Shown here: piece after piece, positions 1 to 6,013 of the stretch
Layout of the letters: each line of letters starts with the position of its first letter
How positions within the stretch are numbered: position 1 is the first letter of the stretch
Assembly (NCBI GenBank): GCA_022567365.1
Contig: JADFHG010000196.1
Coordinates: 1-7,044, forward strand
DNA: 7,044 nt
Source of the DNA: Planctomycetota bacterium
Lineage (GTDB): Bacteria; Planctomycetota; Phycisphaerae; UBA1845
Direction of reading: 5' to 3'
Position numbers and translations under genes: made by a program
Notes under the pieces: model-generated
The model's database searches: none
What the model was told of the DNA's origin: nothing
The model's input: the letters and a program-made list of their open reading frames with translations, nothing else

Positions 1-45
1 GGGGAAGACGCTACAGATTGAACGCAGCATCGCCTCGTCCTCCAA

Positions 46-107
46 CCCGCGACTCCGCGTCCGTTGTGGACTGCGACGCCGCGTCGGTCACAGCCCGTGA
101 CTCCGCG
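46..107. repeat. Imperfect 14-base direct repeat
   Basis: CCCGCGACTCCGCG at 46-59 recurs as CCCGTGACTCCGCG at 94-107, differing at one base. The second copy runs directly into the stem-loop at 106-123. The pair may be part of an interspersed palindromic repeat, but only one locus is visible here. Confidence 0.6.
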
Positions 108-123
108 CGGGCTGAAGCCCGCG
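106..123. repeat. GC-rich stem-loop, REP-like
   Basis: CGCGGGC (106-112) is the perfect reverse complement of GCCCGCG (117-123), giving a 7-bp stem closed by a TGAA loop. No T-tract follows, so it is not a standard intrinsic terminator. Its form is that of the short palindromic units scattered between genes in many GC-rich genomes. It could also fold in the leader of the ribE transcript if transcription starts further upstream. Confidence 0.55.
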
Positions 124-174
124 GCTCGGGTTCTGGTGAAACTTGCAAAACGGGCCGCCGGTCGTTCATCACGC

Positions 175-202
175 TTGACTTGACCCGCGTTGGACCTAGC
201 AT
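175..202 (+). promoter_or_regulatory. Possible sigma70-type promoter for ribE-pdxA
   Basis: TTGACT at 175-180 matches the -35 consensus at five of six positions. After a 16-base spacer, TAGCAT at 197-202 matches the -10 consensus at four of six. Transcription would begin around 208-212, leaving a leader of about 55-60 bases before the ribE GTG. The match is modest and could be chance. Confidence 0.3.
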
Positions 203-267
203 TTCGTCCTGGGGAAGCTGTCTCCAGGCTTCTATCGTTGAGGACAGAGGTTGACACGGAGCGAAGT

Positions 268-909
268 GTGTTCACCGGTATCGTCGAGTCCGTCGCAACG
301 ATCGAGGGCACCCAAGCGGTGCCCGGCGGGCGCCGTCTGCGCGTCGCCGCGCCATCGATCGCCGACGACTGTGCGCTCGGCGCGAGCGTTTGCATCAGCG
401 GCGTCTGTCTGACCGTAGCGGGTCGCGCCGGTGACGCGCTGGAGTTCGACGTGATCACCGAAACGCTCGAACGCAGCACGCTGGGGGCGCTTCGCAAGGG
501 TGATCGTGTCAACCTCGAACGCTCGCTGACCGTCGGAGACCGTCTCGACGGGCACTTCGTGCAGGGACACGTCGACGGCACGGGCACGGTGACGCGCATT
601 GACACCTCCGGCGGGCAACATTGCGTCTGGTTGCGCACGTCTTCTGAGCTCCTGCCCTACGTCATCCCCAAGGGATCGATCGCGATCGACGGCGTGTCTT
701 TGACGATCGCGAGTCTGCGAAGCGGCGAGTTCTCGGTCGCGCTGATTCCGACGACGCTCGATCAAACGACGCTCTCCTCGCTCACGCCCGGACGCCGCGT
801 CAACATCGAGACGGACGTCATCACGCGGACGATCGTTCATCGCATGTCGATGTTGGAAGGCGCACATGGGGTCTCGCTGAGCGCGCTGCGGCAGGCGGGC
901 CTCGCGTGA
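268..909 (+). CDS. ribE: Riboflavin synthase, alpha chain
   Basis: The enzyme converts two molecules of 6,7-dimethyl-8-ribityllumazine into riboflavin and 5-amino-6-ribitylaminopyrimidinedione, the last step of riboflavin synthesis, in the cytoplasm; family members are usually homotrimers. The 213-residue product has the family length and the expected internal duplication. Barrel 1 (about 1-97) opens with FTGIVE and holds SGVCLTV, ETLERSTLG and VNLERSL. Barrel 2 (about 98-190) opens with GHVDGTGTV and holds DGVSLT, IPTTLDQTTL and VNIE. Phe2, Cys47, His101 and Ser144 occupy conserved positions. The GTG at 268 was chosen because it puts Phe at residue 2 and has GGAG at 258-261 six bases upstream. 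The frame is open back to a TTG at 190, but that extension has no family counterpart. The gene overlaps pdxA by four bases. The symbol ribC is used for the same gene in some species. Confidence 0.95.
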   Translation: MFTGIVESVATIEGTQAVPGGRRLRVAAPSIADDCALGASVCISGVCLTVAGRAGDALEFDVITETLERSTLGALRKGDRVNLERSLTVGDRLDGHFVQGHVDGTGTVTRIDTSGGQHCVWLRTSSELLPYVIPKGSIAIDGVSLTIASLRSGEFSVALIPTTLDQTTLSSLTPGRRVNIETDVITRTIVHRMSMLEGAHGVSLSALRQAGLA

Positions 910-2036
910 CCGATCGCCCCGACATCACGACGCCCCCTGGCCGGGGGGCGGAATGCCCTGGCGGGGGGGCAACGTCCCCGACCGGGGTGCGCAACGGCAA
1001 ACCGCTCATCGGTATTACCATGGGCGATCCGGCCGGGATCGGCGCCGAGGTTATCGTTCGGGCGCTTGGCGATCCCGAGCTAAGGTCGCAGGCCAGGTTC
1101 GTGATCTACGGCCTGGAGGAGGTGATGGCCAACGCCGCGGATGACGTCGGGATCAGGCCATTCTGGTTTCCGGTCGGCCCGTCGGAGGTGCCGGATGTCG
1201 ACACCGGCGTGGTCCTCGTGGGTTTTGAGGAGTTCGACCGGCTCGACCGCACACCACCGAGGCCTACCGCGGAAGGTGGGCGGGCGTCGCTCGCCTTCGT
1301 CCATGAAGCGGTGGGCGCTGCCAAGAGCGGGATGATCGACGCGATCGTGACCGGACCGATTCACAAAGTCGCATGGAAGCAGGCCGGTTGCCGTTTCCCC
1401 GGGCATACCGAGTTGCTTGCCGACGCTTGCAAGACGAAACGGGTCACCATGATGTTCGTGGCCGACGGGTTGCGCGTCGCACTGGCAAGCACGCATGTCG
1501 CACTCTTCGACCTGCGGAACAGTTTTACGATCGGGCTGGTGTTTCAACCGATCGACCTGCTCCACGCCGCACTGACCGAGTGGTTCGGCATCGAGCATCC
1601 GCGGATCGCGGTGGCCGGCCTAAACCCGCACGCGGGCGAGGACGGGCGCTTCGGCGACGAAGAGACCCGCGTGATCGAACCCGCGATGGTGATGGCCGGG
1701 GCCGTGGGGATCGACGTCCACGGACCATTCCCCGCGGACACGCTGTTTACACCCGCACGCCGCAGTCGCTACGACGGCATCGTCGCGATGTACCACGACC
1801 AGGGGCTCATCCCGGTCAAAATGCTCGCGTTCGAGTCGGCCGTCAACGTCACGCTCGGTCTTCCCATCATCCGCACGAGCGTCGACCACGGAACGGCCCA
1901 CGATATCGCCGGCACGGGCCAGGCCGATGCAGGCAGCATGTCCGAGGCCATCCGACTTGCATGCCGTTTTGCGCGTAACGCTGCTTCGCCAATTTGGAAA
2001 TCGCGCGACGTCGCATCGATTCCCAGTACGGGGTAG
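906..2036 (+). CDS. pdxA: 4-hydroxythreonine-4-phosphate dehydrogenase
   Basis: PdxA oxidises 4-phosphohydroxy-L-threonine with NAD(P); the product decarboxylates to 3-amino-2-oxopropyl phosphate, which PdxJ joins to DXP in vitamin B6 synthesis. It is a cytoplasmic, metal-dependent homodimer. Counting from the GTG at 906, GDPAGIGAE lies at 40-48. Substrate residues H167 and T168 (PGHTE), metal ligands H197 (STH), H242 (NPHAGE) and H297 (YHDQG), and phosphate-site K305, N314 and R323 all line up with E. coli PdxA at a constant offset of 31. The protein should therefore be active. At 376 residues it is longer than the usual 330 or so because of about 28 Pro/Gly-rich N-terminal residues. A GTG at 987 would give a normal-length protein but has no clear ribosome binding site. 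The start at 906 is kept because its GTGA overlap with ribE suggests coupled translation. A related 4-phosphothreonate dehydrogenase activity (PdxA2) cannot be excluded. Confidence 0.93.
   Translation: MTDRPDITTPPGRGAECPGGGATSPTGVRNGKPLIGITMGDPAGIGAEVIVRALGDPELRSQARFVIYGLEEVMANAADDVGIRPFWFPVGPSEVPDVDTGVVLVGFEEFDRLDRTPPRPTAEGGRASLAFVHEAVGAAKSGMIDAIVTGPIHKVAWKQAGCRFPGHTELLADACKTKRVTMMFVADGLRVALASTHVALFDLRNSFTIGLVFQPIDLLHAALTEWFGIEHPRIAVAGLNPHAGEDGRFGDEETRVIEPAMVMAGAVGIDVHGPFPADTLFTPARRSRYDGIVAMYHDQGLIPVKMLAFESAVNVTLGLPIIRTSVDHGTAHDIAGTGQADAGSMSEAIRLACRFARNAASPIWKSRDVASIPSTG
931..950 (+). repeat. Seven-pair GC stem-loop inside the 5' end of pdxA
   Basis: CGCCCCC (931-937) pairs perfectly with GGGGGCG (944-950) around a TGGCCG loop. 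A smaller stem, CCCC (976-979) with GGGG (984-987), follows and ends on the alternative GTG start at 987. Between them is a run of seven G (963-969). In mRNA these stems would lie between the two candidate pdxA starts and could affect initiation. They could instead be an inserted palindromic repeat read in frame. Confidence 0.55.
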
Positions 2037-2072
2037 ACGCCACAACGACGCCACACGCGGTGCGGATCAGCA

Positions 2073-2110
2073 TGCGCCGGGTTCGCCATTCGGATGGCCG
2101 GAACCCCGCA
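2073..2110 (+). terminator. Strong bulged stem-loop downstream of pdxA, possible terminator
   Basis: Three arms pair in order: TGCG (2073-2076) with CGCA (2107-2110), GGGTTC (2079-2084) with GAACCC (2101-2106), and GCCAT (2085-2089) with ATGGC (2094-2098), closed by a TCGG loop. That makes 15 pairs with two 2-base bulges, CC at 2077-2078 and CG at 2099-2100. No T-tract follows, so simple intrinsic termination is not certain. It may instead protect the 3' end of the ribE-pdxA mRNA or be a palindromic repeat. It begins 37 bases after the pdxA stop codon. Confidence 0.45.
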
Positions 2111-2155
2111 CGCAATCACGTCAAACAGGAAAACATAAAGACGTAGTTTCCATTC

Positions 2156-2171
2156 CTGACTCGTCAGTTTT
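2156..2171 (+). terminator. Weak stem-loop with a short T run
   Basis: CTGA (2156-2159) pairs with TCAG (2164-2167) around CTCG and is followed by TTTT (2168-2171). The layout is that of an intrinsic terminator, but the stem is very short. It may act with the stronger stem upstream, or be chance. Confidence 0.25.
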
Positions 2172-2244
2172 CACGAATCCGGTGCAGGCCGGCTTGACGT
2201 GGGCCACGGCGCTTGGTAAACCCCCGCCGTCCACGCCTGGGGGC

Positions 2245-2250
2245 TATAAT
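2245..2250 (+). promoter_or_regulatory. topA: Consensus -10 element, candidate topA promoter
   Basis: TATAAT matches the -10 consensus at all six positions and stands out in this GC-rich stretch. The position where a -35 would fall (about 2221-2228) is C-rich and matches poorly, and there is no TGn extension. Transcription would begin near 2257, giving a topA leader of about 90 bases. A promoter relying on an activator or another sigma factor is possible. Confidence 0.35.
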
Positions 2251-2284
2251 CCACCGCTGTAGTTCGGCGCCGGTCGTGACGATA

Positions 2285-2298
2285 GTAATGACCATTAC
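2285..2298. promoter_or_regulatory. Perfect inverted repeat, possible operator
   Basis: GTAATG (2285-2290) is the exact reverse complement of CATTAC (2293-2298), separated by AC. It lies just downstream of the likely transcription start for topA, a place where a repressor could act. Its AT content is higher than the surroundings. No binding protein can be named from sequence. Confidence 0.35.
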
Positions 2299-2345
2299 GA
2301 CAGGCGGACGTAAGGTGGCCGACTCACGACGCAACGGGGTGCAAG

Positions 2346-5300
2346 TTGACCAAGAGCGCGCAACATCATGGGAGATCATTGGTTATCGTCGAATCGCCGA
2401 GTAAGGCGAAGACGATCAACCGGTATCTGGGTCCATCGTTCACCGTCAAAGCCAGCATGGGCCACGTTCGCGATCTGCCCGCCGGCGACCTCGGAATCGA
2501 CCTGACGGACAATTTTGCGCCGGTCTACGAGATCCTCCCGGCCAAGCGGAAGATCATCGACGAGCTCAGGAAGGCCGTGGCCAAGGTTGATTCGGTCTAC
2601 CTCGCGACGGACCTCGATCGAGAGGGCGAGGCGATCGCCTGGCATCTTCTCCACGCCCTCGACCTCGACATCCGCACGACGAAAAGAGTCGTATTCAACG
2701 AAATCACAAAGTCGGCGATTGCCGCCGCGTTCGCACATCCGCACGAGCTGGACATGGACAAGGTCAATGCCCAGCAGGCACGGCGTTTGCTCGACCGGAT
2801 CGTCGGGTATCAGCTCAGTCCGCTCATCAGTCGGAAAATCGCGAAAGGACTCTCGGCGGGTCGGGTTCAGTCGGTGACTGTTCGAGTCGTCGTCGAGCGC
2901 GAGCGCGAGATTCGTGCGTTTGTCCCGAAGCAAACCTGGTCGGTCCACGCCTGCCTCGCGACCGATCCGGAGAAGGCCGACACGCTCGTGAAAGGGTGGA
3001 TGAAGCTCGTCCAGGCCGGGCGCGATAGCGGCAACGGGCTGACCCAGAAGAAGCGAACGGAGTGGCTCTCCAAGCACGCGTGTTTGTATGCCGAGTTGAT
3101 CAAAGTGGGCGGGAAGGAGTTTTCCGCCGAATCCGTCGAGCAGGCGCGGGCGACGGTGGAAGCCCTCGGATTCGTGGTTGCTTCCGTCGAAGAGTCCGAT
3201 TGGGCGGATTACCCCAAGCTCGATCTCAAGCTCGTCGCGCTGAAGGGGCGAGTGGATCGCGAGGCGGCCCCTCCGTTCAGCATCAAAGACATTCAAACCC
3301 GCCGCACAACGGCAAAGCCCAGCCCGCCGTTTACGACGGCCGCGCTGCAGCAGGCCGCGTCGACCAACCTCGGTTTCGCGCCATCGAAGACGATGCGGGT
3401 CGCGCAGCAACTCTATGAAGGCATCGACCTCGGCGACAAGGACGGCCCCGTGGGTCTGATCACCTACATGCGGACCGACTCGACCAACCTGAGTCAGGAC
3501 TCGGTCAATGCCGTGCGCGGGTTGATCAACGATCGATTCGGCGAAGAGTATGTGCCGGCAAAACCCAACATATTCGGCAAGACCAAGAGGGCGCAGGAAG
3601 CGCACGAGGCCGTTCGCCCGTCGGATGCTTCGCTCGACCCCGGATCGCTGAAGCGAAGCCTCTCGGCCGAGCAACACAAGCTATACGAACTCATCTGGCG
3701 CCGTTTCGTCGGGTGCCAGATGATGCCGGCCAAATGGGACAACACGACGATCCTCGCAAGCGCCGAGACCCCGCAGGGTGAGGCGATCTTCCGGACAACG
3801 GGTCGCCGCTTGGTCTTCGACGGATTCCTGCGGGTCATGCCGAGTTCTCGAAGCGAGGAAGTAGTCCTTCCGGAGCTCGCGCCCGGTGGCGCGCTGGGCG
3901 TCTTGTCGATCGATCCCAAACAGCAGTATACGTCGCCGCCGCCACGATTGACCGAGGCATCGCTGGTCAAGAAGCTCGAGTCCGAGGGCATCGGTCGACC
4001 GAGCACCTACGCCGCGATTGTCCAGACGATCCAGGACCGCGACTACGTCAAGCTCATCGACAAACGATTGCACGCGACCGATCGCGGAGAGATCGTCACC
4101 GACAAGCTCGTGGCGCACTTTCCGAAGATCATGGACCTCAAGTTCACCTCGCACATGGAGGACGAACTCGACAAGATCGAGGACGCGCACTTCGACTGGG
4201 TCCACGTGCTCAACGAGTTTTATCAGCCGTTCAAGAAATCGCTCGAGGCGGCCATGGTGGAGATGGAGCCCGTTCGGGCGATGCCCAGCGAATACACCTG
4301 CCCCGACTGCGGCAAGGAGATGGTCTACCGGCTCGGAAAGAACGGCCGGTTCCTCTCGTGCGGTGGATACCCGGATTGCAAGACCTCGATGAACATCGAC
4401 GACGACGGCAAGCCCATCGAGCCGATCGTCAGCGACGAGCCTTGCGAGGTTTGTGGCAAGGAGATGGCGGTCAAGAAGAGCCGGCGCGGACTGTTCCTCG
4501 GATGCAGCGGCTACCCGAACTGTACCAACACGAAGCCGTGCGACGAAGAGGGCGTCGCGCTACGCAAGGTGAGCGCTGAGGAGATCAAGGAGCAATGCCC
4601 GGACTGCAATTCGCCGATGGTGGTCAAGTTCGCCAAGGGCAGTTCGTTTCTCGGATGCGGCAAATACCCGAAGTGCAAAGCCACCAAACCGATGCCTCCC
4701 GGCATATACGTCGAAAAGCCGAAGCCCGCCGAGGCTGGTGTCGGTTGTGACAAATGCGGCCGGCCGATGGTCATTCGTACCGGTCGGCGCGGTCCGTTCT
4801 TGAGCTGTTCCGGTTTCCCGCGGTGCCGCAACGCGATGCCGATGGAGAAAATCGACGAGCTTCGCGCCAAAGCGGAAGCTGGAGAGATCCCCGATCCGCC
4901 GCCGGATCCCCCACCCGGCAAGCCCGCCGGCGCCGCGCGAGCGACCCGACTTTCCAAGGAGGAAGTCGAGGCGCTCGGTCCGCCTCCGCCCGGGTTCGCT
5001 TGGACCCGCACGGGCCGCCCGGTGGTCGAGGTCTGGCCGGAGGAGCCCCTGGCCTGCTGGCAGTGCGGCCGTGAGATGCTCGCGAAGAACGGTCGCTTCG
5101 GACCCTACTTCTCTTGCGAGAAGTACCCGAAGTGCAAGACGAGCGCGAACCTCCGCGGCGAAGCGAAGAAACGCGGCGAGATCGAGTTTCCCAGCGAACC
5201 CAAGCCAGAACCCATACCCACGGACATTGCGTGCGACGAATGCGGCAGCCTAATGACGATCCGCAGCGGTCGGACGGGACCGTTCCTCGGATGCGGCACC

Positions 5301-5381
5301 TACCCCAAGTGCAAGGCGACCAAGCCGTTCCCCGAAGGTGAAACCGTCGAGAGTCTGACCGGCGCCGCGGCGCAGGGTTGA
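2346..5381 (+). CDS. topA: DNA topoisomerase I with six zinc ribbons
   Basis: This type IA topoisomerase relaxes negative supercoils by cutting one strand through a 5'-phosphotyrosine bond. The Toprim domain (about 11-125) has E16 in VIVESPSKA and the DxD pair D89/D91 in ATDLDREGEAIAWHL. The catalytic core follows, with GLSAGRVQSV at 168-177, the active tyrosine Y374 in GLITYMRTDST, EAVRPSD at 421-427 and EGIGRPSTYA at 547-556. The C-terminal third has six ribbons with cysteine sets 652/655/672/678, 700/703/720/726, 751/754/771/777, 801/804/821/827, 904/907/924/930 and 963/966/983/989. A proline-rich linker (about 831-903) separates ribbons 4 and 5. At 1011 residues it exceeds the 865 of E. 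coli TopA; two apparent insertions (about 206-243 and 285-312) and the extra ribbons explain this. The TTG at 2346 has GGGGT five bases upstream. A second TTG at 2379, after GGGAG at 2370-2374, is also possible. The gene stands alone, with its own candidate promoter. Confidence 0.96.
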   Translation: MTKSAQHHGRSLVIVESPSKAKTINRYLGPSFTVKASMGHVRDLPAGDLGIDLTDNFAPVYEILPAKRKIIDELRKAVAKVDSVYLATDLDREGEAIAWHLLHALDLDIRTTKRVVFNEITKSAIAAAFAHPHELDMDKVNAQQARRLLDRIVGYQLSPLISRKIAKGLSAGRVQSVTVRVVVEREREIRAFVPKQTWSVHACLATDPEKADTLVKGWMKLVQAGRDSGNGLTQKKRTEWLSKHACLYAELIKVGGKEFSAESVEQARATVEALGFVVASVEESDWADYPKLDLKLVALKGRVDREAAPPFSIKDIQTRRTTAKPSPPFTTAALQQAASTNLGFAPSKTMRVAQQLYEGIDLGDKDGPVGLITYMRTDSTNLSQDSVNAVRGLINDRFGEEYVPAKPNIFGKTKRAQEAHEAVRPSDASLDPGSLKRSLSAEQHKLYELIWRRFVGCQMMPAKWDNTTILASAETPQGEAIFRTTGRRLVFDGFLRVMPSSRSEEVVLPELAPGGALGVLSIDPKQQYTSPPPRLTEASLVKKLESEGIGRPSTYAAIVQTIQDRDYVKLIDKRLHATDRGEIVTDKLVAHFPKIMDLKFTSHMEDELDKIEDAHFDWVHVLNEFYQPFKKSLEAAMVEMEPVRAMPSEYTCPDCGKEMVYRLGKNGRFLSCGGYPDCKTSMNIDDDGKPIEPIVSDEPCEVCGKEMAVKKSRRGLFLGCSGYPNCTNTKPCDEEGVALRKVSAEEIKEQCPDCNSPMVVKFAKGSSFLGCGKYPKCKATKPMPPGIYVEKPKPAEAGVGCDKCGRPMVIRTGRRGPFLSCSGFPRCRNAMPMEKIDELRAKAEAGEIPDPPPDPPPGKPAGAARATRLSKEEVEALGPPPPGFAWTRTGRPVVEVWPEEPLACWQCGREMLAKNGRFGPYFSCEKYPKCKTSANLRGEAKKRGEIEFPSEPKPEPIPTDIACDECGSLMTIRSGRTGPFLGCGTYPKCKATKPFPEGETVESLTGAAAQG

Positions 5382-5420
5382 CCGGAACCCGCCGGACGGA
5401 TTGCAGCAGGCCGGACCGGG
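5375..5420 (+). terminator. Alternative stem-loops over the topA stop codon
   Basis: GGGTT (5375-5379) pairs with AACCC (5386-5390) around a 6-base loop that takes in most of the TGA stop. A competing fold pairs CCCG (5388-5391) and CCGG (5392-5395) with CCGG (5411-5414) and CGGG (5417-5420). The two folds share bases 5388-5390, so only one can form at a time. Neither is followed by a T-tract, so termination here is only a suggestion. Confidence 0.3.
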
Positions 5421-5684
5421 CGCACGACAGTCACGACCCGACGCCCATAACCCCCTACTCAAACGGGATTGCTCGGGACGAGCGCCACGCGAATGGGGCG
5501 TCCGTCGACACGTCTGCATTTCTTTCTTGATTCGGAGGGTTCGATTGTATAGCGTAAGCAGTAACTGGGCATGGGCAGACTCGGCTTGGCGCTGATGCGC
5601 GCTGTGGTTTCGTTCGGATCGTCGCGCACACGGTGTTCGGGCCGGGCGGGCAAATGCGATGCGGGCTTCCGGATCCGCGTCGAA

Positions 5685-5697
5685 ATAGGTGACCTAT
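5685..5697. repeat. 13-base palindrome
   Basis: ATAGGT (5685-5690) and ACCTAT (5692-5697) are exact reverse complements around a single G. The size and symmetry suit a dimeric regulator site. Its position next to the hairpin cluster also allows it to be part of a folded RNA. Confidence 0.45.
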
Positions 5698-5710
5698 GGC
5701 ATTTGTTATC

Positions 5711-5835
5711 GGCGCGCTTGCGCGCCCGGTGGTCTCGTCGTGTCGCGACCACCAGTTCCAACCGGTGCCGCTGACTGGCTGGAACGAGGTCATGTTTCAC
5801 CCTAGCCATGTTCCATGGTGCGACCGGTGGAGGGT
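5711..5835 (+). repeat. Cluster of adjacent stem-loops, possible structured RNA
   Basis: Four stems follow one another closely. GGCGCGC (5711-5717) pairs with GCGCGCC (5720-5726). GGTGGTC (5728-5734) pairs with GACCACC (5747-5753). GTTCCA (5755-5760) plus CCGGT (5762-5766) pair with ACTGG (5774-5778) plus TGGAAC (5780-5785), with one G-T pair and one 1x1 mismatch. CCATG (5806-5810) pairs with CATGG (5814-5818), enclosed by ACCCT (5799-5803) with AGGGT (5831-5835). Stems 1, 2 and 3 are separated by a single base each. I recognise no known RNA family. It could be a non-coding RNA, a long 5' leader of the secreted-protein gene, or the remnant of a mobile palindromic element. Confidence 0.45.
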
Positions 5836-6000
5836 AGCGCACATCCGCGCGACGGCGACGGTAAAGCGTTGGCGATCGCGCCCGCAGCACACCTCAAGCG
5901 GCGCCCCGGCCCATTTGATTCTAAAGAGTATCGAGCCCATCGTCGGTGGTGGGTTGATCTGGATTCGAGAATGGTCCGCACGTGCCGCGGACTGCCTGGG

Positions 6001-6006
6001 AGGAGG
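6001..6006 (+). promoter_or_regulatory. Strong ribosome binding site
   Basis: AGGAGG lies seven bases before the ATG at 6014, an ideal Shine-Dalgarno match and much stronger than those of the other three genes here. It fixes the start of the secreted-protein gene. Confidence 0.85.
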
Positions 6007-6013
6007 CTACGCT

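Larger units (their letters stand above)
1..267. other. Non-coding leader region upstream of ribE
   Basis: I see no convincing gene here. Short open frames exist on both strands, but they are low in complexity and match no family I recognise. In frame 1 the first bases read as a few codons ending in TGA at 19-21, so the tail of an upstream gene is possible but cannot be shown. The stretch holds a 14-base direct repeat, an 11-base palindrome (GACGC, C, GCGTC at 75-85), a GC stem-loop at 106-123 and a weak promoter-like pair at 175-202. I looked for an FMN riboswitch, which often precedes riboflavin genes, and did not find its conserved core. Confidence 0.6.
2037..2345. other. pdxA-topA spacer
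   Basis: This 309-base spacer carries no gene I can support. In order it holds a long bulged stem-loop just past pdxA (2073-2110), a short stem followed by four T (2156-2171), a 5-bp C/G stem (2221-2225 with 2239-2243), a consensus TATAAT (2245-2250) and a perfect inverted repeat (2285-2298). The arrangement suggests that transcription of ribE-pdxA ends here and that topA has its own promoter. Confidence 0.6.
5382..6013. other. 632-base spacer with no convincing gene
   Basis: Open frames on both strands are arginine-rich, lack recognisable domains and look like chance frames of GC-rich DNA. One + strand frame from 5815 runs into the next gene out of frame. No tRNA, SRP RNA, tmRNA or RNase P core motif was seen. 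The middle part (5685-5835) is dense in adjacent inverted repeats and is listed separately. Near 5527-5553, TTGATT and TATAGC form a weak promoter-like pair with a short 15-base spacer. The last bases carry the ribosome binding site of the next gene. Confidence 0.6.

Noticed and set aside
11..202. 63-codon open frame on the minus strand in the leader region
   Set aside because: It is short, has no ribosome binding site, and its Ala/Ser/Glu-rich content is explained by the direct repeats beneath it.
1..267. Possible FMN riboswitch ahead of the riboflavin gene
   Set aside because: GGTGAAA occurs once at 136-142, but the paired conserved boxes and the multi-stem core of the RFN element are not present.
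190..267. Upstream TTG extension of ribE by 26 codons
   Set aside because: The extra residues match nothing in the family, and riboflavin synthase begins M-F-T-G-I-V-E, which the GTG at 268 supplies with a ribosome binding site.
943..987. Possible G-quadruplex in the start of pdxA
   Set aside because: The G runs at 943-948, 963-969 and 984-987 are separated by loops of 14 bases, too long for a confident call.
2288..2404. Small upstream open frame (ATG at 2288) overlapping the start of topA
   Set aside because: It has no ribosome binding site and no recognisable product; the overlap with topA coding sequence makes chance the simplest explanation.
2376..3677. 433-codon open frame on the minus strand opposite topA
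   Set aside because: It lies wholly within the well-supported topA gene, is Arg-rich, has no domain, and is a typical antisense shadow of GC-rich coding DNA.
5536..5556. GGGTTCGATT resembling a tRNA T-arm
   Set aside because: The flanking bases do not form the T stem, and no acceptor, D or anticodon arms could be placed around it.
5459..5890. 143-codon minus-strand open frame in the topA downstream spacer
   Set aside because: It is Arg- and Pro-rich with no domain or ribosome binding site, and it runs through the inverted-repeat cluster.
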